This document shows, in pieces, positions 35,693-44,042 of a stretch of DNA of 64,000 nt (position 1 is the first letter of the stretch; each line of letters opens with the position of its first letter). Source of the stretch: CAZUXY01 sp964624235. GTDB lineage: Bacteria; Spirochaetota; UBA4802; UBA5368. The position numbers were made by a program, and so were the translations under genes. The DNA is taken from the NCBI GenBank assembly GCA_964624235.1, contig CAZUXY010000008.1, positions 23,308-87,307 of the forward strand, written 5' to 3'. Below the pieces are notes generated by a model that was not told the DNA's origin, did not search any database, and saw nothing but the letters and a program-made list of their open reading frames with translations.

Positions 35693-36665
35693 AACAACCA
35701 TTGTGAGTCTGGCGATCATTGCGGGGCTGGTACTGACGCTTGTGATCGTCAAAAACCGTGACACATCGCCCGTCCCCGGGCTTTCCGGGTGGAAGGAAAA
35801 AAGCGACGAGATTTCGATCCGAAAGGGAGATGAAAGGCTACTGATACGCCTCGACGGAGGTATCTGGAAAATAAACAGTGAAGCGTACCCGGCGGATCCC
35901 GATGTCGTCGCCAAAATGGAAAAGAGCCTGAACGAGCTGAAACTGAGCGATCTGATAACGGAAAAGCCCCATTACGAACAGTACGATCTCATTCCGGAAA
36001 AGGGCATCGCCGTTACGGTGAAATCGGGTGACCGGATGCAGCGCGAGGTCTTGATCGGTAAGGCCAGTTCCACCCGCCGGCATACCTATATCAGACTGGG
36101 CAGGGCCCCCGAGGTGTATCTCGCCATGGGAAACCTCTGGGATGTATTCAATAAATCCCTGGAAGAGGTGAGGGACAAACAGGTGATGAAGGTCGACCGG
36201 AAATCCATACAGGGCGTGGAGATAGCATATAAAGGCGGTACACTCGTTCTGAACAGGCGCGTGCTCGAGATGCCGGCAAAAGGGAAAACCGGCGATGAGG
36301 TGAAACAGGAAAACAAAAAGGAAAGCACTGAGAAGAAACCGGTCGAAAAGGTGGAACAATGGTACAGTAAAACCCATCCGGCCGAAAGGCTGGACCGGAA
36401 CAGGATCGAACAGTTTCTGGCGGCTTTCGATCCGCTGAAGGCATCAGGATACCCCGCCCTGGATAAAAGGTCCCTGAAGGGGCGGATATGCTCCGTGAGG
36501 ATCACGGCGGCGGACAAGGTCATGAACGTGGTCATTCACGAAAAACGTGAGAACAACCGTTATGTCTGCACCTCCTCGGAGTCTCCCTTTGTCTTCAGCC
36601 TCGATGAATGGCAGGCCAAGAGGCTCATGAAAGGACCGGACGACTTCAGGGAAGAAAAAAAATAA
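35685..36665 (+). CDS. DUF4340-domain protein of the Gld-like ABC operon
   Basis: 326 residues from a GTG at 35685 with AAGGAGG about 7 bases upstream. One N-terminal helix (TIVSLAIIAGLVLTLVIV) then a periplasmic region with the DUF4340 pattern: ISIRKGDERLLIRLDGGIWKI, YPADPDVVAKMEKSLNELKL, and a second partial repeat of the fold around residue 240-320. A Lys/Glu-rich linker near 200-225 separates the two. It overlaps the GldG gene. DUF4340 proteins habitually close such operons; function unknown. Confidence 0.85.
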   Translation: MNKTTIVSLAIIAGLVLTLVIVKNRDTSPVPGLSGWKEKSDEISIRKGDERLLIRLDGGIWKINSEAYPADPDVVAKMEKSLNELKLSDLITEKPHYEQYDLIPEKGIAVTVKSGDRMQREVLIGKASSTRRHTYIRLGRAPEVYLAMGNLWDVFNKSLEEVRDKQVMKVDRKSIQGVEIAYKGGTLVLNRRVLEMPAKGKTGDEVKQENKKESTEKKPVEKVEQWYSKTHPAERLDRNRIEQFLAAFDPLKASGYPALDKRSLKGRICSVRITAADKVMNVVIHEKRENNRYVCTSSESPFVFSLDEWQAKRLMKGPDDFREEKK

Positions 36666-36677
36666 CACGGAGGCCCG

Positions 36678-37766
36678 ATGCCGGCAGGGAAAAGAACTGA
36701 AATACTGGCGACGATGGGACCGGCTTCCATCGACCGGATTGAGGAGATGTACCGTGAGGGAATGAGCGGCATCAGGATCAACAGTTCTCACGGAGACCCC
36801 GCATTTCACCGGCTCGCCATAGAGCGTTCGCGAAGAATCAATCCGGGAGGGTTCGTGGTCTACGACGTGAAAGGACCCAAGATCCGGCTCGGCGATCTCC
36901 CCCGGCCCTATCGCATCAGGGCGGGGGATACCGTCATACTGCGCACCGACATCGACGCGCCCGGTGGTTCGGAGTATCCCGCCGTGGAGAATTTCGACCG
37001 GGGCATTCCCGTCACCTACCGTGAACTCGACCGGTACGTGAAGGAAGGGGACAGGTTTTTTGTGGACGACGGTTATATAGGCCTGAGGGTAAATGCCGTA
37101 GAAGCCGGCAAGATCACCTGCACGGTCCTTTACGGCGATCAGATAAGGTCAAGAAAAGGGCTCAATCATCCGGATACTATTGTCGGCTATCCCTATACCA
37201 TGCCGCAGGATCTGCCCAACCTTGAGTTTGCCGTTGCGCAGAAAGTCGATTATATCGCCGATTCCTTCACCCGCAACGCGGATGACGTGCTGGAGCTTCG
37301 CGACCGGCTCAGGGGTACCGGCATAAAGATAATATCCAAGATCGAGAACCCTGAAGGGGTAAATAATTTCGATGGAATACTGGCCGAGACCGATGCGGTC
37401 ATGATCGCACGCGGCGACCTGGGCGTCGAGATGGATCCTTTCAGCCTGCCTGAAATGCAGAAAGTGATGATTGAGAAATGCAACCGCGCCGGCAAGCCGG
37501 TGGTGACCGCCACGCAGATGCTTGAATCCATGATGGAGAATCCGTATCCCAGCAGGGCCGACGTAAGTGACATCGCCAATGCGATTTACGACGGCACCGA
37601 CGTGGTCATGCTTTCAGGCGAAACCTCGGTGGGGAAATATCCGGTGGAATGCATACGTGCCATGTGCCGAATCGCGGAACTGGTGGAAGCGACGGCCCGC
37701 TACCGAAAGATTAAAACGACCCTGAATTCCCTTTCAGCGCCTGGTAAAAAATCCGACAACCAGTAG
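36678..37766 (+). CDS. Short pyruvate kinase without the C-terminal regulatory domain
   Basis: 362 residues, about 110 fewer than typical enzymes. The barrel and inserted B domain are complete: RINSSHGD, VVYDVKGPKIRLGD, SKIENPEGVNNFDGIL, the metal/PEP signature VMIARGDLGVEM, and TATQMLESM, SGETSVGKYPVE. The sequence stops just after the last barrel helix, so the C domain that binds allosteric sugar phosphates is gone. It should make pyruvate and ATP from PEP without that control. GGAGG precedes the ATG, 12 bases after the DUF4340 gene. Its 3' end overlaps an antisense membrane-protein gene by 33 bases. Confidence 0.9.
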   Translation: MPAGKRTEILATMGPASIDRIEEMYREGMSGIRINSSHGDPAFHRLAIERSRRINPGGFVVYDVKGPKIRLGDLPRPYRIRAGDTVILRTDIDAPGGSEYPAVENFDRGIPVTYRELDRYVKEGDRFFVDDGYIGLRVNAVEAGKITCTVLYGDQIRSRKGLNHPDTIVGYPYTMPQDLPNLEFAVAQKVDYIADSFTRNADDVLELRDRLRGTGIKIISKIENPEGVNNFDGILAETDAVMIARGDLGVEMDPFSLPEMQKVMIEKCNRAGKPVVTATQMLESMMENPYPSRADVSDIANAIYDGTDVVMLSGETSVGKYPVECIRAMCRIAELVEATARYRKIKTTLNSLSAPGKKSDNQ

Positions 37767-38198
37767 AATGGCTCCGACGCCGGCGGTATAGATCCCGATA
37801 CCGGGTTTAAGCAGGGGTATGGGCAAAAGGAAAGCCGAAATTCCCGTCAACAGCACCCCACCCGCGCCCAGCACCGCAGCACGTGATGCCCCGGCCGAGA
37901 GCAGGGTGTAAAAACCAGTGACCGCGAGATACAGTACCGAGATCGTAAGGGGGAGCGAATAATACTCTCTCCCGTAAAGCAGGTGTAAAAAAAGCTGGGC
38001 ACCGGCAACAGGTTCGCTGGTAAGACGATACTGAACGATCACCCACGGCAGGAGCAGGGAAACCAGGATAACGCACGATCCGGCCACCTCAGGAAGATTG
38101 CCCTTCCCGGTGTCCTCATGAGAAACGAATCGGTTATACCACGGTGCCGCCATAGCCTGACGCTGTTGATACTTTCCTGTAAGTGCTTGATGCTCCAT
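37734..38198 (-). CDS. Predicted four-helix membrane protein
   Basis: Up to 154 residues; an internal ATG (MAAPWYNRF) would give about 139. Four hydrophobic segments: VAGSCVILVSLLLPWVIVQY, PLTISVLYLAVTGFYTLLSAG, VLGAGGVLLTGISAFLLPI, and IGIYTAGVGAILLVVGFF. The pattern resembles small DUF-type membrane proteins with an early LLPW, but I do not recognise a family. It is convergent with and overlaps the pyruvate kinase end. The N-terminal 35 residues are weak. Confidence 0.6.
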   Translation of the reverse strand: MEHQALTGKYQQRQAMAAPWYNRFVSHEDTGKGNLPEVAGSCVILVSLLLPWVIVQYRLTSEPVAGAQLFLHLLYGREYYSLPLTISVLYLAVTGFYTLLSAGASRAAVLGAGGVLLTGISAFLLPIPLLKPGIGIYTAGVGAILLVVGFFTRR

Positions 38199-38352
38199 TT
38201 GAAACGCAGACCTGACCGGTTGTCCAGCTTTTTATGGCCTTGAATCACCGGCTGATCGGGCTTTCTGCGATGTCGGAATCGGGAACATGGTGCACCAGGT
38301 CGCGGGTGCCGGTGGAAAGATGTCGCCGTGGTCGGTGTATTCATTTTTATGG

Positions 38353-38380
38353 TTGACATCCATATGCGGTACGATAATAA
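38353..38380 (+). promoter_or_regulatory. Promoter of tRNA-Leu
   Basis: TTGACA (38353-38358), 16-base spacer, TAATAA (38375-38380). Start of transcription would fall about 15 bases before the tRNA. Confidence 0.7.
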
Positions 38381-38401
38381 GTCCAGAACAAACATCAAAT
38401 C

Positions 38402-38486
38402 GCCCAGGTGGTGGAATCTGGTAGACACGCATGGTTGAGGGCCATGTGGGAAATTTCCTGTATGGGTTCAAATCCCATCCTGGGCA
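38402..38486 (+). tRNA. tRNA-Leu (GAG)
   Basis: 85 nt class II tRNA. Acceptor GCCCAGG (38402-38408) pairs with CCTGGGC (38479-38485); discriminator A. Anticodon stem CATGG/CCATG encloses TTGAGGG, giving anticodon GAG (38437-38439) for CUC/CUU. Long variable arm present; T loop GGTTCAAATCC. CCA is not encoded. Own promoter and terminator. Confidence 0.97.
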
Positions 38487-38492
38487 CACTAT

Positions 38493-38524
38493 AAGGCGGG
38501 GAATCCCGCCTTTACTGTTTTTTT
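38493..38524 (+). terminator. Rho-independent terminator of tRNA-Leu
   Basis: AAGGCGGG (38493-38500), loop GAAT, CCCGCCTT (38505-38512), then a seven-T run at 38518-38524. Starts 7 bases after the tRNA. Confidence 0.9.
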
Positions 38525-38598
38525 GCTAAACGCACGCGGTGGGTTTTCCCGAAAATGTAGATGGGGGAGGAAGTGGTTGCTACCCCCTGGAGGTGCGT

Positions 38599-38760
38599 AT
38601 GGTGTACTACAACATGAACACCGACTACGAAATGGTGGCCAAACACTGTCCGCGTTGCGAATCGCTGGTGATGGCGGCGGTGGTCAGGACCATGCAGGGG
38701 ACATTCTATAAGTACCGGGATGTCAAATGCCCGGTATGCGGATGGCGTAACGGACGATAG
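38599..38760 (+). CDS. 53-residue zinc-ribbon protein
   Basis: The ATG at 38599 has GGAGG 6 bases upstream, which decides the start; longer in-frame versions lack a site. Two knuckles, CPRC (at about 17-20) and CPVC (at about 44-47), form a zinc ribbon: HCPRCESLVMAAVVRT then YRDVKCPVCGWRNGR. The family is unknown. Such small ribbons often bind RNA, ribosomes or RNA polymerase; that is inference. It sits between tRNA genes with no close partner. Confidence 0.75.
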   Translation: MVYYNMNTDYEMVAKHCPRCESLVMAAVVRTMQGTFYKYRDVKCPVCGWRNGR

Positions 38761-39016
38761 TGTACGGCTGTAATGTCGTGAAACAGGTTTCACCTTGCCG
38801 GTAAGAAACCCGCAGTGACCGCAGATGTCCCCGCGTTTCAGAAACCTGCCCGCGGAGGCAGAAAAAATCCTTGATAAATTCACGGCTTTTTCCAGGCTGT
38901 AAATACCGGGAGTGGTTTTATTCCGGAATCCGCGGCGTGATGTATAATGTGGCATCCCTGAGTTTTTTTATGCCGTCGCCGTTAAGGACATAACCGGTTC
39001 GAAATGCCGTAAAACT

Positions 39017-39102
39017 GGAGAGATGCCAGAGTGGTTGAATGGGACGGTCTCGAAAATCGTTGAGGGCTTTGCCCTCCGAGGGTTCGAATCCCTCTCTCTC
39101 CG
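39017..39102 (+). tRNA. tRNA-Ser (CGA)
   Basis: 86 nt class II tRNA. Acceptor GGAGAGA/TCTCTCC, discriminator G (typical for Ser). Anticodon stem ACGGT/ATCGT with loop CTCGAAA gives CGA at 39051-39053, reading UCG. Long variable arm TGAGGGCTTTGCCCTCCG region; T arm GGGTTCGAATCCC. No CCA encoded. A TATAAT at 38943-38948 is a possible -10, but 60 bases upstream and without a good -35. Confidence 0.97.
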
Positions 39103-39172
39103 AAGATAAACGGCCGGTACGTATGGGCTTGTTCCCGCCGGCCGCGTGGATAGAAGCGGGTAATTTTGTTTG

Positions 39173-39201
39173 TTGACAAGGATACCCGCTTATTCTATGT
39201 G
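39173..39201 (+). promoter_or_regulatory. Candidate promoter of tRNA-Ser (GGA)
   Basis: TTGACA (39173-39178), 17-base spacer, TATGTG (39196-39201), about 40 bases before the tRNA. The same TTGACA...TATGTG pair precedes tRNA-Val at 55435-55464. A GGCCGG/CCGGCC hairpin lies upstream in the same spacer. Confidence 0.5.
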
Positions 39202-39242
39202 AATGCAATGGTGGTCCGCCCTCGGGAGGGATCCAGCAACAG

Positions 39243-39327
39243 GGAGAAGTGTCTGAGTGGCCGAAGGAGCACGGTTGGAAACCGTGTGTAGCGCAAGCTA
39301 CCGAGGGTTCGAATCCCTCCTTCTCCG
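39243..39327 (+). tRNA. tRNA-Ser (GGA)
   Basis: 85 nt class II tRNA. Acceptor GGAGAAG/CTTCTCC, discriminator G. Anticodon stem CACGG/CCGTG with loop TTGGAAA gives GGA at 39317-39319 minus 40, that is 39277-39279, reading UCC/UCU. Variable arm GTAGCGCAAGCTAC; T arm GGGTTCGAATCCC. No CCA encoded. It precedes dnaX by 88 bases and may share its transcript. Confidence 0.97.
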
Positions 39328-39415
39328 AATATAAATCTTTCATGCTTTACGATGTTCTTTTCCGCGGCCGAATGGCGCGGATGAAGTATAGATCAAAAAC
39401 ACCTCAGAACACATC

Positions 39416-41101
39416 ATGTCTTATCAGGTAATAGCCAGGAAATGGCGCCCTCAGGATTTCGGCGAAATCGTCTACCAGGATCATATATCCCGGACGCTGA
39501 AAAACAGTATTAAAAGCGGCAGGATTTCCCATGCCTATCTCTTTTCAGGGCCCAGAGGGGTGGGGAAGACCACCATGGCCCGGGTGCTGGCAAAGGCATT
39601 GAACTGTGTCGAAGGCCCCACCGATTCCCCCTGCGGGGTGTGCCGGAACTGCCGTGAGATCAGGGAGGGCATATCATTTGACGTAATTGAAATCGACGGT
39701 GCGTCGAACCGCGGCATTGAGAATATTCGTGAACTGCGGGAAAATGTTAATTTCGCCCCGGTCAAATCGCGGTTCAAGGTATATATCGTTGATGAAGTCC
39801 ACATGCTTACCGAACCGGCCTTCAACGCACTGCTGAAGACCCTTGAAGAGCCGCCGCCTCATGTGGTGTTCGTATTCGCCACCACTGAATACCATAAGAT
39901 ACCCGAGACTATCCTCTCACGGTGCCAGAAGTATTTTTTTAAAAAACTCTCCATAGAATCCATAGTGAAACACCTAGCACTAATAGCGGAAAAGGAAGGT
40001 TTTAAAATAGAGGAAAAGGCCATCTTTTCCATAGCAAGAGCCGCCGAAGGATCCATGCGTGATGCGCAGTCCCTGCTTGACCAGATACTCTCTTTTTCTG
40101 AAGGGGAAGTGCGGGAGCATGACGCGCTCGTGCTGCTGGGGGTGGTCCCGGTTGAAAGTTATATCGACCTGCTCGGATACGTGGCGGACGGCGATAAAAC
40201 GGGCCTTATAAAAGAGATACACCGGGTCGAGGAACTGGGGATCGATCTGGCACGTTACTTTGCGGGGTTGATGAACTGCGTAAGGAGTATCCGGCTCGTC
40301 AGAAACGGAGTGACCGTAAGGGAGATACTGGAATACTCTGACGAAGAAGCCGCCGCACTGGGAAATATAGCCGACCGTTTTCATGATGACGAACTCTCGG
40401 GCATTTTCCGTATCGGGTCGGGACTGCAGAACGAGTTGAGGTTCATACCCAATGAGCGAATAGCGATTGAGATGGCCCTGCTGGACATGGCGGCAATCAA
40501 ATCGTCGCCGTCGCTGGCTTCTATCATAAGAAAACTGGAAAACGCGGCGTCCCCGGATGCCTCTGAAAACACCGAAAAAAAAAAGCTGAAAACTCCCCCC
40601 CCGGTAGTAACACACCAGCCCGAAAAAAAAGAGACTGAAAGCGTTCCGCGGACTCCCGCTACCGCGTCATCGGCAGGTTCGCCGCCGGTTTCCGCCCTCC
40701 CGGCGTGCTGGAAGGATCTAATGTCCTCGATTCAGCATTCGCGTCAGTATCTTTACTTTAAGCTTAACGAAGCGCGGGTGCGCTTTACAGGCGACCAGGT
40801 GATACTGAGTTACGAACAAACGGGCGATAACGGGTATTACAGCGGAATACTTGACAAAAAGGACATCGGTTTCATAAAGGATGAGTTGAAAAAGCGTGCG
40901 GGGAGGCCCGTATCGTTGAAAATCGAGTCTTCGACCCCGGAAATCCCCGTCGAAGCGGTAGTGGAGAACGGGGATGTTCCCCTCCCGGAGGCTGAAATGG
41001 TGAAGAATCCTGAGGTTGAAGAGTTGGACCTGGTGAATCCGGTGGTGGAAAAGATAAAAGACATGTTTCATGGACAAATTGTAGATAAAGGAGACAAGTA
41101 A
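39416..41101 (+). CDS. dnaX: DNA polymerase III subunits gamma/tau
   Basis: 561 residues. The AAA+ clamp-loader core fills residues 1-365: Walker A GPRGVGKTT, zinc site CGVCRNC with an earlier Cys, Walker B VYIVDEVHML, sensor 1 VFATTEYHKIPETILSRCQ (SRC motif). A Pro/Thr-rich linker follows from about 375 to 430, then a tau-type C-terminal domain. The start ATG follows a run with no strong ribosome site, but MSYQVIARKWRPQDF is the standard DnaX N-terminus. An A10 run at 40575-40584, in the linker, sets up a programmed shift (see separate entry). The TAA overlaps the ATG of ybaB, a classical dnaX-ybaB-recR operon. Confidence 0.97.
   Translation: MSYQVIARKWRPQDFGEIVYQDHISRTLKNSIKSGRISHAYLFSGPRGVGKTTMARVLAKALNCVEGPTDSPCGVCRNCREIREGISFDVIEIDGASNRGIENIRELRENVNFAPVKSRFKVYIVDEVHMLTEPAFNALLKTLEEPPPHVVFVFATTEYHKIPETILSRCQKYFFKKLSIESIVKHLALIAEKEGFKIEEKAIFSIARAAEGSMRDAQSLLDQILSFSEGEVREHDALVLLGVVPVESYIDLLGYVADGDKTGLIKEIHRVEELGIDLARYFAGLMNCVRSIRLVRNGVTVREILEYSDEEAAALGNIADRFHDDELSGIFRIGSGLQNELRFIPNERIAIEMALLDMAAIKSSPSLASIIRKLENAASPDASENTEKKKLKTPPPVVTHQPEKKETESVPRTPATASSAGSPPVSALPACWKDLMSSIQHSRQYLYFKLNEARVRFTGDQVILSYEQTGDNGYYSGILDKKDIGFIKDELKKRAGRPVSLKIESSTPEIPVEAVVENGDVPLPEAEMVKNPEVEELDLVNPVVEKIKDMFHGQIVDKGDK
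40575..40584 (+). promoter_or_regulatory. Slippery A10 run in dnaX, likely frameshift or transcriptional slippage site
   Basis: The zero frame reads GAA AAA AAA AAG (Glu387-Lys390), containing the A AAA AAG heptamer used by E. coli dnaX. A -1 shift reaches TGA at 40636-40638 after about 17 codons; a +1 shift meets TGA at 40587-40589 at once. Either would give a protein of about 390-407 residues ending after the clamp-loader core, equivalent to gamma. Confidence 0.65.
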
Positions 41102-41424
41102 TGCTGAAGGGACTGGGTGACATCGGTCAGATTATGAAGCTGCAGAAAGAATTTAAGGACATACAGAAAAGACTCCAGAAGACCGAGGTGCAGGGGGAAA
41201 CTTCTGACGGGATGGTCAAGGCGAGAATGAACGGAGAATACCGTCTAACGGGTATAGAAGTCGACCAGTCGCTCCTGGGGGCATCAGAACGCGTCAAACT
41301 GGAGAAAATGATCATTGCGGCGGTTAACGACGCCGTGGATAAAACAAAGGACATGGCCGCCCGTGAGATGGGCAGATTGACCGGAGGTCTGAACATACCG
41401 GGGCTGGGCAATTTTCTGAAGTAA
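41101..41424 (+). CDS. YbaB/EbfC-family nucleoid-associated protein
   Basis: 107 residues. KGLGDIGQIMKLQKEFKDIQKRLQKTEVQG is the coiled N-terminal helix, followed by the DNA-binding sheet (VKARMNGEYRLTGIEVDQSLL) and AAVNDAVDKTKDMAAREM. It forms a dimer that binds DNA; in Borrelia the homologue is EbfC. Its ATG overlaps the dnaX stop (TAATG). Recombination protein RecR follows 87 bases later. Confidence 0.95.
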   Translation: MLKGLGDIGQIMKLQKEFKDIQKRLQKTEVQGETSDGMVKARMNGEYRLTGIEVDQSLLGASERVKLEKMIIAAVNDAVDKTKDMAAREMGRLTGGLNIPGLGNFLK

Positions 41425-41511
41425 CGGTGCGGCACTTCCACACAGCGGATTGAGCATACGGTACAGGCGGCGTTACCGAAGTAAAGCGCCCCGGGACTGA
41501 TAAAAGGAAAA

Positions 41512-42108
41512 ATGAAGACCCCACGACATCTCGATTCGGTCATCCGGGAGCTTTCGCGGCTTCCCGGCATAGGGCCTAAAAGCGCATCGAGGCTTGCGTT
41601 TCATATTCTTAAAATGCCTTCCGCGGAGGTCCTTAACCTCACTACTGCCATAACGGAACTAAGGGTAAACGTCAGAAGCTGTGAAATCTGCGGCAGTATT
41701 GCTGAATCCGAACGATGCGGCGTCTGTGAAGACGGTTCCCGTGATCGAACCATGATCTGCGTGGTGGAAAGCGCGAAGGATGTCATCACCATCGAAAAAA
41801 CAGGCGAATACAACGGACTGTATCACGTGCTCCAGGGGGTGATATCACCCCTGGATGGTATCGGTCCGGAAGACCTGACCATGCACGCGCTGATCGATCG
41901 ATGCGGCGGCGGTGCCGTCAGGGAGGTCATCGTCGCGACGAATCCTACCGTGGAAGGTGATGCGACGGCGTTATACATCGCACGGCTGATAAAACCGCTG
42001 GGGATCAGGGTGATGCGCATCGCCCACGGGCTTCCCGTGGGTTCTGATCTTGAATTCGCCGATTCGGCTACTATCGCGAAGTCCCTGGGAGGGCGCATCG
42101 AGCTATAG
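41512..42108 (+). CDS. recR: Recombination mediator RecR
   Basis: 198 residues, standard length. N-terminal HhH segment LSRLPGIGPKSASRLAFHI, zinc site CEICGSIAESERCGVC, then a Toprim domain starting ICVVESAKDVITIEKTGEYNGLYHVLQG. It acts with RecO/RecF to load RecA on gapped DNA. AAAGGAAAA before the ATG. Its stop is one base from the stop of the convergent der gene. Confidence 0.97.
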   Translation: MKTPRHLDSVIRELSRLPGIGPKSASRLAFHILKMPSAEVLNLTTAITELRVNVRSCEICGSIAESERCGVCEDGSRDRTMICVVESAKDVITIEKTGEYNGLYHVLQGVISPLDGIGPEDLTMHALIDRCGGGAVREVIVATNPTVEGDATALYIARLIKPLGIRVMRIAHGLPVGSDLEFADSATIAKSLGGRIEL

Positions 42109-42109
42109 A

Positions 42110-43429
42110 CTATCTTTTTTTCTTTTTACCCTCAACCGTGAGTATTACGGGGATTCCCCTGATGTCCAGGCTCTGTTGCAGGGCTTTTTCAAAAAAACGC
42201 ACTACATCTTTGCGGAAGAGCTCCGCGTTATTGACGAAGAGTTTGAAACGCGGGGGTGATGATTCGGTCTGAGTGATATAATATACCTTCAACCGGTCTC
42301 CCAGCAGTGGGATTCGGCCTGTTTTCTGTATGGTTTCAATGATTTTATTCAATTTTGATGTTTCTATTCTGCGATGTGCCTTCTCGTGCAAATCCAGGGC
42401 AGTCACGAGCAGCCGGTGGATTCGCTGTTTTTCTTTCGCCGAAATTGATATAATGGGAAAATCGGCGGCGCGGTAAAATTTAAAAGTGATCTTGTCGCGG
42501 AACTCATCGAAGGTTTTATGGTTTTTTTCAATGGCATCCCATTTATTAACTGCGATTATCAGGGGTTTTGCCGCTTTTATCACCTCATCGGCGATTTTTT
42601 TATCGGTTTCGCTAAGGCCTTCCTTTGCATCCACAAGATGGATCGCCACATCGCAGCGATGCAGTGATTCTATGGTTCTGTTCAGTGAGTAATAGTCCAC
42701 ATTGTCCCTGATGCGGCTCTTTTTTCTTATGCCGGCGGTATCGATTATGCTGATGTTTTTCCCGTGAAAAATGAAGCTTTCATCAACGGAATCCCTGGTG
42801 GTGCCGGGTATTTCGGACACAATGGATCTTGTGTACCCGATAAATGAATTGAGCAGCGTCGATTTTCCGGAATTCGGCCTGCCCACGACGGCGATCTTCA
42901 CATCCACCTTTCCTGTGCTGAGGCGTTTTACCGGCAGGTGTTCCAGGATCTTATCGAGCAGCAGATTGAGATTGACCCTCCCCAGGGCCGAAATCGGCAA
43001 TATATCATCGAAACCCAGTTCATAGAAATTCGAAAGGCTCGTGAAGTCAGACGGTTTATCCATCTTGTTGACGGCCGCCACCACGGGGATGGAAAGTTTA
43101 CGGATGGTCTTCGCCAGATAATGATCAAATGAGGCGGGCGCCGGATTTTCAAGCAACAGCACGATAACCGAAGAACGCGAAAGAAAAGACATCGCATTTT
43201 CGAGTATTTCCCTTGAAAGGTTTGATGAGTCACTAATGTCGAGCCCGGGTGTATCCGAGAGGATGAAGGACGCGTCCCTGTATTGTACTCCGTATGACAG
43301 GATGTCGCGTGTAAGTCCCGGTGTCGGGTCAACAATGGCCTTCTTCTGCCTTATGAGCGCGTTAAACAGGGTGGACTTCCCGACGTTCTGTCTGCCCACA
43401 ATGCACACGATAGGATCTTTTTTTGACAT
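42110..43429 (-). CDS. der: Ribosome-assembly GTPase Der (EngA)
   Basis: 439 residues. Two GTPase domains in tandem: G1 GRQNVGKST with DTPGLD and NKMD, then G1 GRPNSGKST with DTAGIRKKSRI and NKWD. A KH-like domain closes it (RFKLFVNNAELF). It aids assembly of the 50S subunit. The ATG at 43429 has no clear ribosome site. Transcribed alone, facing recR. Confidence 0.96.
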   Translation of the reverse strand: MSKKDPIVCIVGRQNVGKSTLFNALIRQKKAIVDPTPGLTRDILSYGVQYRDASFILSDTPGLDISDSSNLSREILENAMSFLSRSSVIVLLLENPAPASFDHYLAKTIRKLSIPVVAAVNKMDKPSDFTSLSNFYELGFDDILPISALGRVNLNLLLDKILEHLPVKRLSTGKVDVKIAVVGRPNSGKSTLLNSFIGYTRSIVSEIPGTTRDSVDESFIFHGKNISIIDTAGIRKKSRIRDNVDYYSLNRTIESLHRCDVAIHLVDAKEGLSETDKKIADEVIKAAKPLIIAVNKWDAIEKNHKTFDEFRDKITFKFYRAADFPIISISAKEKQRIHRLLVTALDLHEKAHRRIETSKLNKIIETIQKTGRIPLLGDRLKVYYITQTESSPPRFKLFVNNAELFRKDVVRFFEKALQQSLDIRGIPVILTVEGKKKKR

Positions 43430-43865
43430 GATCTTGTTGATAGTGATAAATTAACTCGGGACTTTTAGATCGCACCTTAACGAGTATCAAACATGCATCA
43501 TACTTTGTGCGTTCCACGACGAGAGCAACTATAGAGGTGACATTGTTTTTTTTCAAGATAATAAAATCACAGACCGGAGGATGTTACGCCATGCGGCATC
43601 GTATGAAGAAGACCGGGCAACATGCATGATCGTTACGCGATGGGCCTGACCCCGATCGTCGGGCATGGATGCCGCGACTTAAAAGAATAAATTAAATTTC
43701 ATGATAAAATCATTTTTTACTTGAAAAAAATATTAATATATTTATTATTATGAACGATGTTAAATTGGGCGGCAAATAATAGTCAATTAATTGATTTGTA
43801 GGAGCATCCCAAAGCATCTAGGCTTCCCTGAAGCCGAAAAATTTTAAATTAAGGTGGTGTGATAG
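43430..43865. other. Intergenic region with promoter and leader hairpin for the small lysine-rich gene
   Basis: 436 bases between divergent genes. AT-rich from 43680 to 43860. It holds the promoter at 43721-43748 and the hairpin at 43821-43835 (GGCTTC, CCT, GAAGCC), the latter 30 bases before the small gene. Otherwise nothing recognised. Confidence 0.6.
43721..43748 (+). promoter_or_regulatory. Candidate promoter of the small lysine-rich gene
   Basis: TTGAAA (43721-43726), 16-base AT-only spacer, TATTAT (43743-43748), within an A/T-rich tract. It gives a leader of about 110 bases with the hairpin at 43821-43835. Confidence 0.55.
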
Positions 43866-44042
43866 ATGGGTAAAACACTAAAACAACTGCAGGCTGATGA
43901 GAAAAGGAAAAACGCCAAGATCAGAAAGCTCGAGTCTGAACTGAAAAAAGAGAAATCTGCTGTTGCGGCCATAAAGAAAGCGATCCCGGCAGCGAAAGCA
44001 GCAGCGGCAAAAAAGAAAAAACCCGCAAAGAAGAAAAGATAA
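43866..44042 (+). CDS. 58-residue lysine/alanine-rich basic protein
   Basis: ATG at 43866 with AGGTGG about 9 bases upstream; stop TAA at 44040-44042. Residues 1-35 are a charged helix (MGKTLKQLQADEKRKNAKIR) that could coil; the tail is nearly all Ala and Lys with AAKKKKPAKKKR at the end, like histone-H1/HU-tail repeats. I expect a DNA- or RNA-binding protein, perhaps a nucleoid or ribosome factor; no family recognised. Its own promoter and strong ribosome site support a real gene. Confidence 0.7.
   Translation: MGKTLKQLQADEKRKNAKIRKLESELKKEKSAVAAIKKAIPAAKAAAAKKKKPAKKKR

Noticed and set aside
39103..39242. Small SRP RNA near dnaX
   Set aside because: Other genomes have ffs by dnaX, but the conserved GGAAGGAAGCAG-type loop is not present here.
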